Shown here: piece after piece, positions 24,955-37,182 of the stretch
How the letters are laid out: each line of letters begins with the position of its first letter
How positions within the stretch are numbered: position 1 is the first letter of the stretch
NCBI RefSeq assembly: GCF_003813775.1
Contig: NZ_RPDH01000003.1
Coordinates: 1-64,000, forward strand
Direction of reading: 5' to 3'
From: Chitinophaga lutea
GTDB taxonomy: Bacteria > Bacteroidota > Bacteroidia > Chitinophagales > Chitinophagaceae
DNA length: 64,000 bases
The notes under the pieces: model-generated
The model's database searches: none
Told to the model about the DNA's origin: nothing
Seen by the model: the letters and a program-made list of their open reading frames with translations, nothing else
Position numbers and translations under genes: made by a program

Positions 24955-27900
24955 ATGCAGGAACGTATGTTTTATGCCGCATTTGTGGGCATAAACGCTT
25001 ATCCGCAGGGCGCACTGAGTGGTTGCGTAGGGGATGTGCTGGAGCTTGATCTCCTGTTCCGCGAACAGTGCGCGCAGCAAACCGGCATCCGTTACCAGCC
25101 TGTATATTATCTGGCCCCCAATGCCGCCGACGCATGGCGTATCGAAGCGCATGAAGCGGCCACCGGTGAAAAGCTGCGGTACGAAGCACCCACCTTTTCC
25201 AATCTGTCGACACGGTTATTTACCCATTTTAAAGACGCCGGCGAAGGCGATATCTGTGTATTCTATTACAGCGGCCATGGCTCCCAAACCGAGGCTCCTC
25301 CCGTGTTTGACCGCCTCATGATGGAAACGCTGGTGTGTGTGGACAGCCGCGATGAAAACAATCCCGCCGCACGCGACCTGATCGATAAAGAACTGGCGTG
25401 GCTGCTCTGGAAAACGTTTTCCGGGAAACCCGCACATGTGTTGGTGATGATGGACTGCTGCCATTCCGGTAATAATACCCGCAGCCTGAAGAATGAAGCC
25501 GATGTGCAGTTCCGTTACCTGCCCAGCGACCGTAACAAAATACCTTTTGAGCAATACCTCGGTTATGGCGATGCCGGTTTTTACAGCAGTGAAGGCGGTA
25601 AAATGAGCATCAAAATACCCCGTTACGTGCACCTGGCCGCCTGCCGCGACGACGAGAAGGCGCAGGAAACGATGCAGGGCGGGCTTTTCACTAACCGTTT
25701 GACCGAGGCGCTCCGCTCCGGCGGTGCTGCCGGCAGCTATCGCCAGTTGATGCAGGGGCTCACCATCAGCGTGGGCAACCGTGCCGAAAGGCAGACCCCC
25801 GTTGCGTTTTCGGTGGAAGACGGCGACCTCGACCAGCAGTTCCTTTCCGGCAACATCCGGCCCTACCGTCCATTTTACAACGTGCGCTACAATGCGCGGG
25901 AAAAGCGCTGGAAAATTTACGGCGGGGCGATGCATGGGCTTACAACCGGCGATACGCTTCGTGTGAGCGATGGGGAGAAACAGGCGGACGTGGTGTTGCA
26001 GGAAGTGGCGGCGGCGTGGAGTTGGGTTGCATTGGGTGGTTTTGATGAAGACAGTACAACGGTCACTGCCGTGTTGGTGCGTTCCGCTGCCGCAGTGATG
26101 AAAGTGGGTGTGCAGCCGGCGTTGAAAGACATTATCGCATTGGCGGATATTGAAAAGGCGGACGGGGCAAGCGCATCCCCTTCCCCGGAAAACGCTGCCA
26201 GGAAAACGTATCCTTATTTTACGCTGCTGGAAGAAGGCGCTCCCGGTGTGCAATATGTCATCCGGCAACTGGCGGACGCCGCGTATGTGCTGTTGCCGGT
26301 GAACGGTGATATGCCGTTGTTCAAACGCCAATCCGACGCGGCGGTGTTCCTGGAGAACGTCAATAAAGTTGGCAGCTGGCTGTCGGCGCTGGAATTGCAG
26401 CACCAGGCCGCCGGTCTCTCACAGGGCGATTTTGTGTTCCAATGGGCGGCGGAGCCGGGAGAGGTGCTGCCTGACGGCGTGGCGCTGCGGTATGAAGGCG
26501 AACAGTATCCGTCCTTCGGTTTGAGAATATCCATCAATCCTGTTTCCCCGCTGAAGGAATGTTATATCAAAGCCCTGTACCTCGGCAGCAAATATGGCGT
26601 CAATACCTCCCTTATCCGCGACGACAACAACAAGCTGACCAACACGCCCGGCAGTTACCTCGATTTGTCGCTCCAGTACCAGGGCAACACCTACACCCGC
26701 CTGCCCGTCAGCATCGACGAAAAATATGCGCGGTACAACATCCGCGAAATCACCGATTACCTGAAAATTATCGTGTCCGATACACCCGTGCACCTCGATC
26801 AATATGAACAGGAAGAACTGGAGCTGGACGATGGCACGGTTACGCGTGGACTGGCCGTGCCGGGCGCCGTGCGAGGCGCTGCGGCGGAGCAGCCGCAATG
26901 GTCGGTGTTCACTTTCAGAGTGATGTGTAAGCGGACACCTGCCGAGCAAACATTGCAGTCCGGCGGCAAGGCGGCATTCTATGCCTTCGATATCGAAGCG
27001 CCGGACGGTTTTAAAGGCCGCGTGGTCTTGCAGCCAAAGGAACATACCACCCGCAGTATGGAGCCTGATTTGTGGGGCGCCACGCTCACCGGGGAGGTGC
27101 TCGGCGGGCAGGCGCTGCTGCTGTACCCGGAGACGCCCATTCCCGAAGGCGGCGCGCTTAGGCTGCGGCTCAAGCCACCGGCCGCTGCGGTCCGTTCCCT
27201 GAAAGACGATCAGTTGGAAGAGATCGTGTTGCCGTATGGTTTTGATCCTGCCACCCGGCAATTCGTGCCGCTGGGGTATGCGGACGATGCAGGGAATATT
27301 TTCATCGAACAGTTGCCGGCGTCCGGCGAACGGAGTATTGGCGGGGCGGTGAAGCTGTATTTCAAAAAGATATTCAAACCCAGACAGGTGAACCTGCTGG
27401 TGGCGCCACCCGGCCTCAAGGGTAAAGCCACCTTGCTGATACATGGTTTTACCGGCGAAACGCAGAGCATGCGCGAAGCCTGTGCGAACGGGGATGCGCT
27501 GCTCACGTACGATTACGAAAACCTGGCCACGCCGGTTGCGCGCACTGCCGAATTGCTGCATACTGCATTACTGGATGCGGGCGTGGGCAATGGTGTGGAG
27601 CTGACGGTGGTGGGGCACGGCACGGGCGGACTGGTGGCCCGCTGGCTGGCGGAGCAGCTCAAGGCGCCGTATGTAAAACGCCTCGTGCTCGTGGGCACAC
27701 CCAATGCCGGCGCGAAACTCGCCGCGCTCACCGCATCGGTCACCGGTATGCTCGCAGACGCCCTGAATTTTACGGGCCCCGTTAAATATGCGATCACCGG
27801 GTTGGCATGGTTGCTGAAACATCTAAAACTCCATCCCGCCACCGCTTTTAAGGAAATGCAACCCGGTTCGGAGCTGATGCAGCAAATGCAGGCCTCCGTG

Positions 27901-28131
27901 ATGGCGCCTGGCGTGGAATACAAGATCATCGCCGGCGACGCTTCGCTGATGAAAGGCGGCATCATCGACAAGGCTATTGTACACGTGTTCGGCCAGGAGC
28001 GTAACGACCGTGCCGTGACCGTAGCCAGCATGCAGGCCATTCCCGGCCTCGATCTGCAAAACCAGGTGGCCATCGTGCCCTGTCATCACCTGGGATATTT
28101 CCGGAAAGAAACCGGCATTCAACTGACTTAA
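24955..28131 (+). CDS. Metacaspase-like (C14) protease fused to alpha/beta-hydrolase-like domain
   Basis: This 1058-residue protein starts with a caspase-fold p20-like domain (about 1-275): catalytic histidine in FYYSGHGSQ (His108) and cysteine in MMDCCHSGN (Cys169). A long middle region (about 300-800) is beta-rich, with GGAMHGLTTGDTLRV, and has no clear family. Residues about 815-1055 have an alpha/beta-hydrolase layout: strand and oxyanion TLLIHGFTGET, elbow VVGHGTGGLVARW, then LVGTPNAG. The usual GxSxG nucleophile is glycine here (GHGTG), so the domain is likely non-catalytic. No signal peptide. The next gene follows after 6 bases. An alternative start is Met5. Confidence 0.85.
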   Translation: MQERMFYAAFVGINAYPQGALSGCVGDVLELDLLFREQCAQQTGIRYQPVYYLAPNAADAWRIEAHEAATGEKLRYEAPTFSNLSTRLFTHFKDAGEGDICVFYYSGHGSQTEAPPVFDRLMMETLVCVDSRDENNPAARDLIDKELAWLLWKTFSGKPAHVLVMMDCCHSGNNTRSLKNEADVQFRYLPSDRNKIPFEQYLGYGDAGFYSSEGGKMSIKIPRYVHLAACRDDEKAQETMQGGLFTNRLTEALRSGGAAGSYRQLMQGLTISVGNRAERQTPVAFSVEDGDLDQQFLSGNIRPYRPFYNVRYNAREKRWKIYGGAMHGLTTGDTLRVSDGEKQADVVLQEVAAAWSWVALGGFDEDSTTVTAVLVRSAAAVMKVGVQPALKDIIALADIEKADGASASPSPENAARKTYPYFTLLEEGAPGVQYVIRQLADAAYVLLPVNGDMPLFKRQSDAAVFLENVNKVGSWLSALELQHQAAGLSQGDFVFQWAAEPGEVLPDGVALRYEGEQYPSFGLRISINPVSPLKECYIKALYLGSKYGVNTSLIRDDNNKLTNTPGSYLDLSLQYQGNTYTRLPVSIDEKYARYNIREITDYLKIIVSDTPVHLDQYEQEELELDDGTVTRGLAVPGAVRGAAAEQPQWSVFTFRVMCKRTPAEQTLQSGGKAAFYAFDIEAPDGFKGRVVLQPKEHTTRSMEPDLWGATLTGEVLGGQALLLYPETPIPEGGALRLRLKPPAAAVRSLKDDQLEEIVLPYGFDPATRQFVPLGYADDAGNIFIEQLPASGERSIGGAVKLYFKKIFKPRQVNLLVAPPGLKGKATLLIHGFTGETQSMREACANGDALLTYDYENLATPVARTAELLHTALLDAGVGNGVELTVVGHGTGGLVARWLAEQLKAPYVKRLVLVGTPNAGAKLAALTASVTGMLADALNFTGPVKYAITGLAWLLKHLKLHPATAFKEMQPGSELMQQMQASVMAPGVEYKIIAGDASLMKGGIIDKAIVHVFGQERNDRAVTVASMQAIPGLDLQNQVAIVPCHHLGYFRKETGIQLT

Positions 28132-28137
28132 AAATTC

Positions 28138-30738
28138 ATGCATATGCCTAAAGGTTATTCATTGCACATTGGATTGAACAACGTGGACGCAAAAAATTAT
28201 CCCGGCGTGCCCGCTTTATTCGCAGCTGTCAACGATGCCGTTTTCTGGGCGTCGTTCGCGGCGGAACAGGGATACAAGGGGAAGTCGCTTCACAACGAAG
28301 CCGCCACCGCCGAGGCGGTGCTCGATATTTTATCGGGGTATGCCCGCGATATGCAAAGTGGCGACATCCTGCTGCTCACGTATGCCGGCCACGGCAGCCA
28401 GCTGCAGAATGAAAAGGAAGACGGTTTCGATCGCGAAAGGAACGATCAGACCTGGTGCCTCTACAACCGCGAACTGCTCGACGACGAGCTGTTCGATGCA
28501 TTCCGCGCCTTTGCGGAGGGGACGCGCATCGTGGTGGTTTCCGACAGCTGCCATTCCGGAACCATGGTGCGGGCGCTGCCCGATGGGCTCGACCTGAGCG
28601 CCCTGCTGGAAGAGGGCCTGAGCCGCAGTATGGCCGCGCGGGGCATGCGCTCGCGCAAGCTGCCGCTGGAAGTGGAGCAGGCGGTGGCGGCCCGCTTCGG
28701 TAATTCCGTGTACGCGCCTTTGCAGAAAAAATATCAGAAAACCGCGCAGGCGGAAAACATGAAAGCCTCGGTGAAACTGCTGGCCGCCTGCCAGGATGAT
28801 CAGACCACCTACGACGGGGAAAAGAACGGCGTGTTCACCGAAGCGTTCATGGAACTGTTCAAAAAGCCCGCGTTCAAAAAGGCTACCGCGGAAACGTTCA
28901 TCGACGAGATCCGGGAGCAGTATTATTTCCCGCGCCCGAACTTTTTCCAATACGGGGCCATCATCCCGTCGTTCGACCGGTCGTTCCCGTTTACCATCGA
29001 CATTCCGGATGCGGCGGTGGTGAAGGGACACCGTGCGCCCGAGCTGCAGCCGCAGCCCCTGCGGCGGTCACTCAGTGCGGAAGAGGAGTGGGACCAGGCA
29101 AAGGTGAAAAAGAACGCGCAACTCCTCGTTGAGTTCGATACGCCGTTGACCGGGCCTTTTACCGGCGGCGGCGATATGGTGATACTGGAGAACGACGGCA
29201 GCTCGTTGCTGCTGGAACTGAAAAACACGCCGCACGAACATGCCTGGAGCGCCGCGCATGCCCTGCAGCAGCAGCTGGCGGCCAAAGGCATCCAGGCGTC
29301 CGTAGAGCCCGTGCTGAGCGTAACCCCGGCGCAGGATAAAAGAGCCACGCGCGAAGGAGATATCAACAACCCCGACTATATCCCCGAATGGCCGCCCGCG
29401 AAAGCGGAAGGGCATATCGGCTGGCATCTCGATGATGCGCATTCCCAATTGCTGAAGGCGCAGCGCGCCCTGCAGGAACGGCCGGGCGCCCATGTGCGCA
29501 TTGCCCACCTCGATACCGGTTACATCGCCGGGCATGTGGCGTTGCCACCGCAGCTCGACTACGCCAACCAGCGCAGTTTCGTGAAAAAGGAAGACGGCTC
29601 GCAGGCTGTGGATAAACCCGATTCCGGCCAGGACGGGCACGGGCTTGGAACGCTCATATTGCTCGCCGGCAACAAGGTGACGAAGGCCGATACCTTTGAT
29701 GAATACGAGGGGTATATCGGCGGGATGCCATTTGCCGACGTGATCCCCATGCGTATTTCCGAGTCGGTGGTGATCATGAACGACAGGAATTTCAGCGCCG
29801 CGCTCGACTACGCGATCGAAAAAGGCTGCGAAGTGGTGTCGATGTCGATGGCCGGCAAACCCAGCAACAGGATGGCGCAGGCGGTGAACCGGGCTTACGA
29901 GGCCGGCATCGTGATCGTGTCTGCCGCCAGCAATTGCTGGTACAAGGGCACCGGCGCCCTGTTGCCGAAATGTGTGATGTACCCCGCCGCATTCGAACGG
30001 GTGATAGCCGCCACCGGCGCCATGTACGATCATCAGCCGTACGATGTGGCATACCTGCGTGGCCAGCGGGCTATCAGCACCCAGTATATGCAGGGCTCCT
30101 GGGGGCCGGCCTCGCGCATGACGCGGGCGCTGGCCGCTTACACGCCCAATACGCCCTGGGCGTCCACACACCACACGTTTCTGCGGAGCGGGGGCGGCAC
30201 ATCTTCCGCCACGCCGCAGGTAGCGGCGGCCGCGGCCTTATGGATCGCCTATCACAGGGCCGAACTGGAAGCCAAAGGATATTATCAGCCCGGCCGGCAG
30301 TGGCTGAAAGTGGAAGCGGTGCGCCATGCCCTGTACAAATCTGCATACACCGGTTTCCCCGAATGGAAAAAATACTACGGCAACGGCATCCTGAGAGCCT
30401 ACGACGCATTGCAGGCGGGTGTGGCGGATGAATCGGAACTGAGCATGTCACCTTCCGCCGAAAGCTCGCTGTTCGGCATCGTGGAAACCATCGGCGCATT
30501 TTTCAAAAGGAGGAAACTCTTCCGCAGCAGCGCCCCCTGCCCGCCAGCCAATGCCCTGGGGCTGGAGTTGCTGCATCTGCTGCAGACGGATCCGCAGTTC
30601 TTTGCATTGTTTTCTTCACTCAACCTGCACGATACAACCGCCATGGAAATGCTCCTGAACGATCCTGCATTCCAGGAACAGGTGCTGCAAAGCCCGTATG
30701 CGTCCAATTACCTGAAAGAAGCTGTTTTAGCGGCATGA
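28138..30738 (+). CDS. Metacaspase-like (C14) domain fused to subtilase (S8)
   Basis: This 866-residue protein unites two proteases. Residues about 5-285 form a caspase-like domain: His85 in TYAGHGSQ, Cys138 in SDSCHSG. After a linker (about 300-445), a subtilisin-type domain carries the complete triad: Asp459 in IAHLDTGY, His501 in GQDGHGLGT, Ser689 in GGGTSSATPQVA, with oxyanion Asn599 in SAASNC. The C-terminal 100 residues are helical and unassigned. There is no signal peptide, so both proteases should be cytoplasmic. It is 6 bases downstream of the first caspase gene, almost surely the same operon. Met1 or Met3 could be the start. Confidence 0.88.
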   Translation: MHMPKGYSLHIGLNNVDAKNYPGVPALFAAVNDAVFWASFAAEQGYKGKSLHNEAATAEAVLDILSGYARDMQSGDILLLTYAGHGSQLQNEKEDGFDRERNDQTWCLYNRELLDDELFDAFRAFAEGTRIVVVSDSCHSGTMVRALPDGLDLSALLEEGLSRSMAARGMRSRKLPLEVEQAVAARFGNSVYAPLQKKYQKTAQAENMKASVKLLAACQDDQTTYDGEKNGVFTEAFMELFKKPAFKKATAETFIDEIREQYYFPRPNFFQYGAIIPSFDRSFPFTIDIPDAAVVKGHRAPELQPQPLRRSLSAEEEWDQAKVKKNAQLLVEFDTPLTGPFTGGGDMVILENDGSSLLLELKNTPHEHAWSAAHALQQQLAAKGIQASVEPVLSVTPAQDKRATREGDINNPDYIPEWPPAKAEGHIGWHLDDAHSQLLKAQRALQERPGAHVRIAHLDTGYIAGHVALPPQLDYANQRSFVKKEDGSQAVDKPDSGQDGHGLGTLILLAGNKVTKADTFDEYEGYIGGMPFADVIPMRISESVVIMNDRNFSAALDYAIEKGCEVVSMSMAGKPSNRMAQAVNRAYEAGIVIVSAASNCWYKGTGALLPKCVMYPAAFERVIAATGAMYDHQPYDVAYLRGQRAISTQYMQGSWGPASRMTRALAAYTPNTPWASTHHTFLRSGGGTSSATPQVAAAAALWIAYHRAELEAKGYYQPGRQWLKVEAVRHALYKSAYTGFPEWKKYYGNGILRAYDALQAGVADESELSMSPSAESSLFGIVETIGAFFKRRKLFRSSAPCPPANALGLELLHLLQTDPQFFALFSSLNLHDTTAMEMLLNDPAFQEQVLQSPYASNYLKEAVLAA

Positions 30739-31088
30739 CGCCGCAGACGCGTATTTTCATACAAGGACGAACCGACACGCTCCTGCCCGCAGGCCATGCG
30801 GGCCTATATCCTTTCCTTCCGCTCCGGTATTACCGAAGGGTGGCGGTACCGGATGCCGTAAGGGCCCCTAACCATTATCATCGGGTGGGCTGACTGCGGT
30901 CATAGTACAGGTGGCCGGAAGGCCGCATCTTTGTACTGTTTGTTAGTAACAGCAGTAAGTTTCATGGTGGTGTGTGTAGAGGATATGGTTTAACGGGCGT
31001 CACGGCGAAAGTCGTGGCGCTTATTATTTGCAGGTATTGAATTTGTAACCTATTTTTATACAGGAGTTTTTACTGTATTGGGCATATT
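30739..31088. other. 350-base gap before the hybrid kinase
   Basis: No gene is visible. A hairpin GCCCGC/GCGGGC (30785-30803) without a long T-run lies about 45 bases after the caspase-subtilase stop and may end that operon. A second imperfect hairpin (about 30998-31020, GCGTCACG/CGTGGCGC) lies in the presumed leader of the kinase gene. Confidence 0.45.
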
Positions 31089-34727
<3,639 letters not shown>

Positions 34728-34729
34728 CT

Positions 34730-36718
34730 ATGAAAATTCCGAAACTTCACCTGTGGATACCGGCCTTTAACCGCTTCCTGCTGCTGTCGTGTTTATTGCT
34801 GACCCTGATCATACTGCTGCGGGTCGCAGACCTGGCCAGCATCGGCCGTTTGCCCATACCCCTGGCGGAGTTGGCGGGGCGGGCGCTCTGGGCCGACCTG
34901 CTCACTTTTTTGAGTATCGTGCGCTGGATAGTATTGCCTTTTCTTTTATTGTATATGTTCGTCGGCAGAAGGGCCGGAGATATTTTCTACATCACGCTGA
35001 TCGTGCTGTATGTGATCCTCAGCTTTTCGCTGAACCTGTATTTCCAGCAGACCAATGTGCCGCTTGGCGCCGATTTGTTCGGGTATTCCCTGAAAGACAT
35101 TCAGCAAACGGTGGGTGCGGCCGCAGGCAGCATCCCGAACGGCGTGCTGGTGACGTTGGGAGTGGTCGTAATAGCCGGGGTGGGGGTGATGGTGTTGTTC
35201 AGCCGTGGTACGATCAACGGCGACCGCCGCGGTTTCTGGTTTTCGCTGTGCTGCCTGGCATTGCTGGCGGTGCCCCTTTCCCGGAGCCTCACCCGCAACA
35301 ACCTGCGTTCCGAATTCGCGGGCAACATTGCCCTGAATAAGGCCGGGTTTTTCCTGACCCGGACGCAGCAACACTTTTTCCCGACAGACCTGCCGGAAGG
35401 AGAATTTAACATTCCCATGCCGCCGGCCGATTCGCTGGCCCGCCTGGATTATGTGCAGCCGGATAAATATCCTTTTTTACACAGGCCCCCTGCCGGCAAT
35501 GCGCTGGCGCCCTTTTTCGCCGCCGCCCCACAACGCCCGAACATCGTGGTGGTACTGGTGGAAGGGCTGGGCCGGGCATTTTCCGGACCGGGCGCTTACC
35601 TCGGCAGTTTTACGCCCTTTCTCGATTCGCTGGCCGGGCACAGCCTTTATTGGGAGAACTTCCTGAGTGCGGGCGGAAGGACCTTTGCCGTACTGCCGTC
35701 GATGATGGGCTCATTGCCCTACGCCCGCAACGGTTTTGCGGAACTGGCGCCGCAGCTGCCGCCGTCGCTCACGCTGCTGAACCTGGCCAAACATAATGGT
35801 TACAGCACCCGGTTTCTCTACGCGGGCGATGCGTCGTTCGACAAGATGGATCTGTTCGTGAAAAACCAGGGCGTCGATTCGGTGATAGACAGGGCTGATT
35901 TCGGGGAAGGGTATATGGAATTGCCCGTCAACAGCGCCGGTTTCACCTGGGGCTATGGCGATGCGGAACTGTTTCGCAAGTACCTCGCCGTAACGCCGGA
36001 TTCGGGGCAGCCGCGGCTGGACGTGATGCTGACCGTGAGCACCCACTCGCCGTTTAAAGTGCCGGACCAGGCGCATTACAACCAGCTGGCGGAAGCGCGC
36101 CTGCAATCGCTTTCACTCAAGCCCGAACAACTGGCCACGCAACGGCAGTACCTGCCCGTATATGCGTCGGTGTTATATATGGATAACGCGCTACGGGGCT
36201 TTTTCCGGGAACTGGTGAAACGGGCGGATTACAACAATACCATCGTGCTGATCACCGGCGACCACCGCCTGCCGGAGATTCCCATGCGCTCTAAAATAGA
36301 CCGTTACCATACGCTGCTGCTGGTGCATTCGCCATTGTTGCAGCGCCCCGCGAAATTCTCGTCCGTTTCCTCCCACCTCGATGTGCCGGCTTCATTCGCC
36401 GCGCTGCTGGGTGATACACCGGGAGAGGTGACCTGGGTAGGCAGCGGGCTCGATACGGCGCGTGAATTCAGGAACGTGCACCAGTATCCGCTGATGCAAA
36501 CCAAAAACGACCTGGTGGATTTTGTGGCGGGCACCTGGATGCTGAACAACGGCAGCCTCTTCAGAATACTCCCGAACCTCGATCTTGAACCGGCCACCGA
36601 CGAAGACATGCAGCGCCGGCTGGAAGCGGGCTTCAACAGCTACCGGCAGAAAAACAACCAGTTGCTGCAAACGCGGCAGCTGTTACCGGATTCCCTCTAC
36701 CAGCGGTTCTCGCGCTGA
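34730..36718 (+). CDS. LTA-synthase-like sulfatase-fold membrane enzyme
   Basis: This 662-residue protein has about five N-terminal membrane segments (1-200) and a periplasmic alkaline-phosphatase/sulfatase-fold domain (about 268-600). Metal and nucleophile positions resemble LTA synthase: VVVLVEGLG with the metal-binding glutamate and a threonine in GGRTFAVLPS, then STHSPF and TGDHRLPE. Such enzymes in Bacteroidota transfer phosphoglycerol or phosphoethanolamine to glycans. It starts 2 bases after the kinase stop, so the two are cotranscribed, and belongs with the polysaccharide genes beyond the repeat array. Confidence 0.8.
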   Translation: MKIPKLHLWIPAFNRFLLLSCLLLTLIILLRVADLASIGRLPIPLAELAGRALWADLLTFLSIVRWIVLPFLLLYMFVGRRAGDIFYITLIVLYVILSFSLNLYFQQTNVPLGADLFGYSLKDIQQTVGAAAGSIPNGVLVTLGVVVIAGVGVMVLFSRGTINGDRRGFWFSLCCLALLAVPLSRSLTRNNLRSEFAGNIALNKAGFFLTRTQQHFFPTDLPEGEFNIPMPPADSLARLDYVQPDKYPFLHRPPAGNALAPFFAAAPQRPNIVVVLVEGLGRAFSGPGAYLGSFTPFLDSLAGHSLYWENFLSAGGRTFAVLPSMMGSLPYARNGFAELAPQLPPSLTLLNLAKHNGYSTRFLYAGDASFDKMDLFVKNQGVDSVIDRADFGEGYMELPVNSAGFTWGYGDAELFRKYLAVTPDSGQPRLDVMLTVSTHSPFKVPDQAHYNQLAEARLQSLSLKPEQLATQRQYLPVYASVLYMDNALRGFFRELVKRADYNNTIVLITGDHRLPEIPMRSKIDRYHTLLLVHSPLLQRPAKFSSVSSHLDVPASFAALLGDTPGEVTWVGSGLDTAREFRNVHQYPLMQTKNDLVDFVAGTWMLNNGSLFRILPNLDLEPATDEDMQRRLEAGFNSYRQKNNQLLQTRQLLPDSLYQRFSR

Positions 36719-36721
36719 TCA

Positions 36722-37150
36722 ATGAATGAAGTTTTCGTTGCGGGGTTTTTTCTGCCCTGTCATTAAATAAAATGTACGGTGAGGTGCCATGCATGTGGAT
36801 GAAACTTTTCTTGAGTGCCCTCTGCCGCGTAAGCAGATGAAACGTCCGGCGAGGTGCCATGCTTGTGGATGAAGTTTTTCTTGTGGGTTCTCTGCCGCGT
36901 TAGTAAATAAATTGTCCGATGAGGTGCCATGCATGTGGGTGACGCTTTTTTTTGTGTGCCCTCTGCCGCGTAAGCAGATGAAATGTCCGGCGAGGTGCCA
37001 TGCATGTGGATGAAGCTTTTCTTGCCCGCCTTCTGCCGCGTCGATGAATGAAACGTCCGGTGAGGTGCAGTTCCTGCCGGACGATTTGAAGGATATGGAT
37101 GTTTCCTCCCGCCAGGCCAATAAATAAAACGTCCGACGAGGCGCATGCCT
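36722..37150. repeat. Tandem array of about six 70-bp units
   Basis: The 3'-to-3' gap between the LTA-synthase-like gene and the yaiO gene is filled by a repeat. The core GTCCGGCGAGGTGCCATGCA recurs with GAGGTGC at 36781, 36851, 36921, 36992 and 37062, and a diverged GAGGCGC at 37138. Each unit also has a GGATGAAGCTTTTCTTG and CTCTGCCGCGT block. Period 70-71 bases is not a multiple of three, so this is not a protein repeat, and there are no spacers as in CRISPR. Confidence 0.85.
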
Positions 37151-37182
37151 GCCAGACGCAAATGAATTTGTACCGTATTTCC

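Noticed and set aside
25216..26403. 395-codon frame opposite the first caspase gene
   Set aside because: It is antisense to clear catalytic motifs and has no domain of its own.
36719..37120. 133-codon minus-strand frame across the 70-bp repeats
   Set aside because: The unit length is not a multiple of three, so each copy is read in a different frame; all parallel frames are also open by chance.
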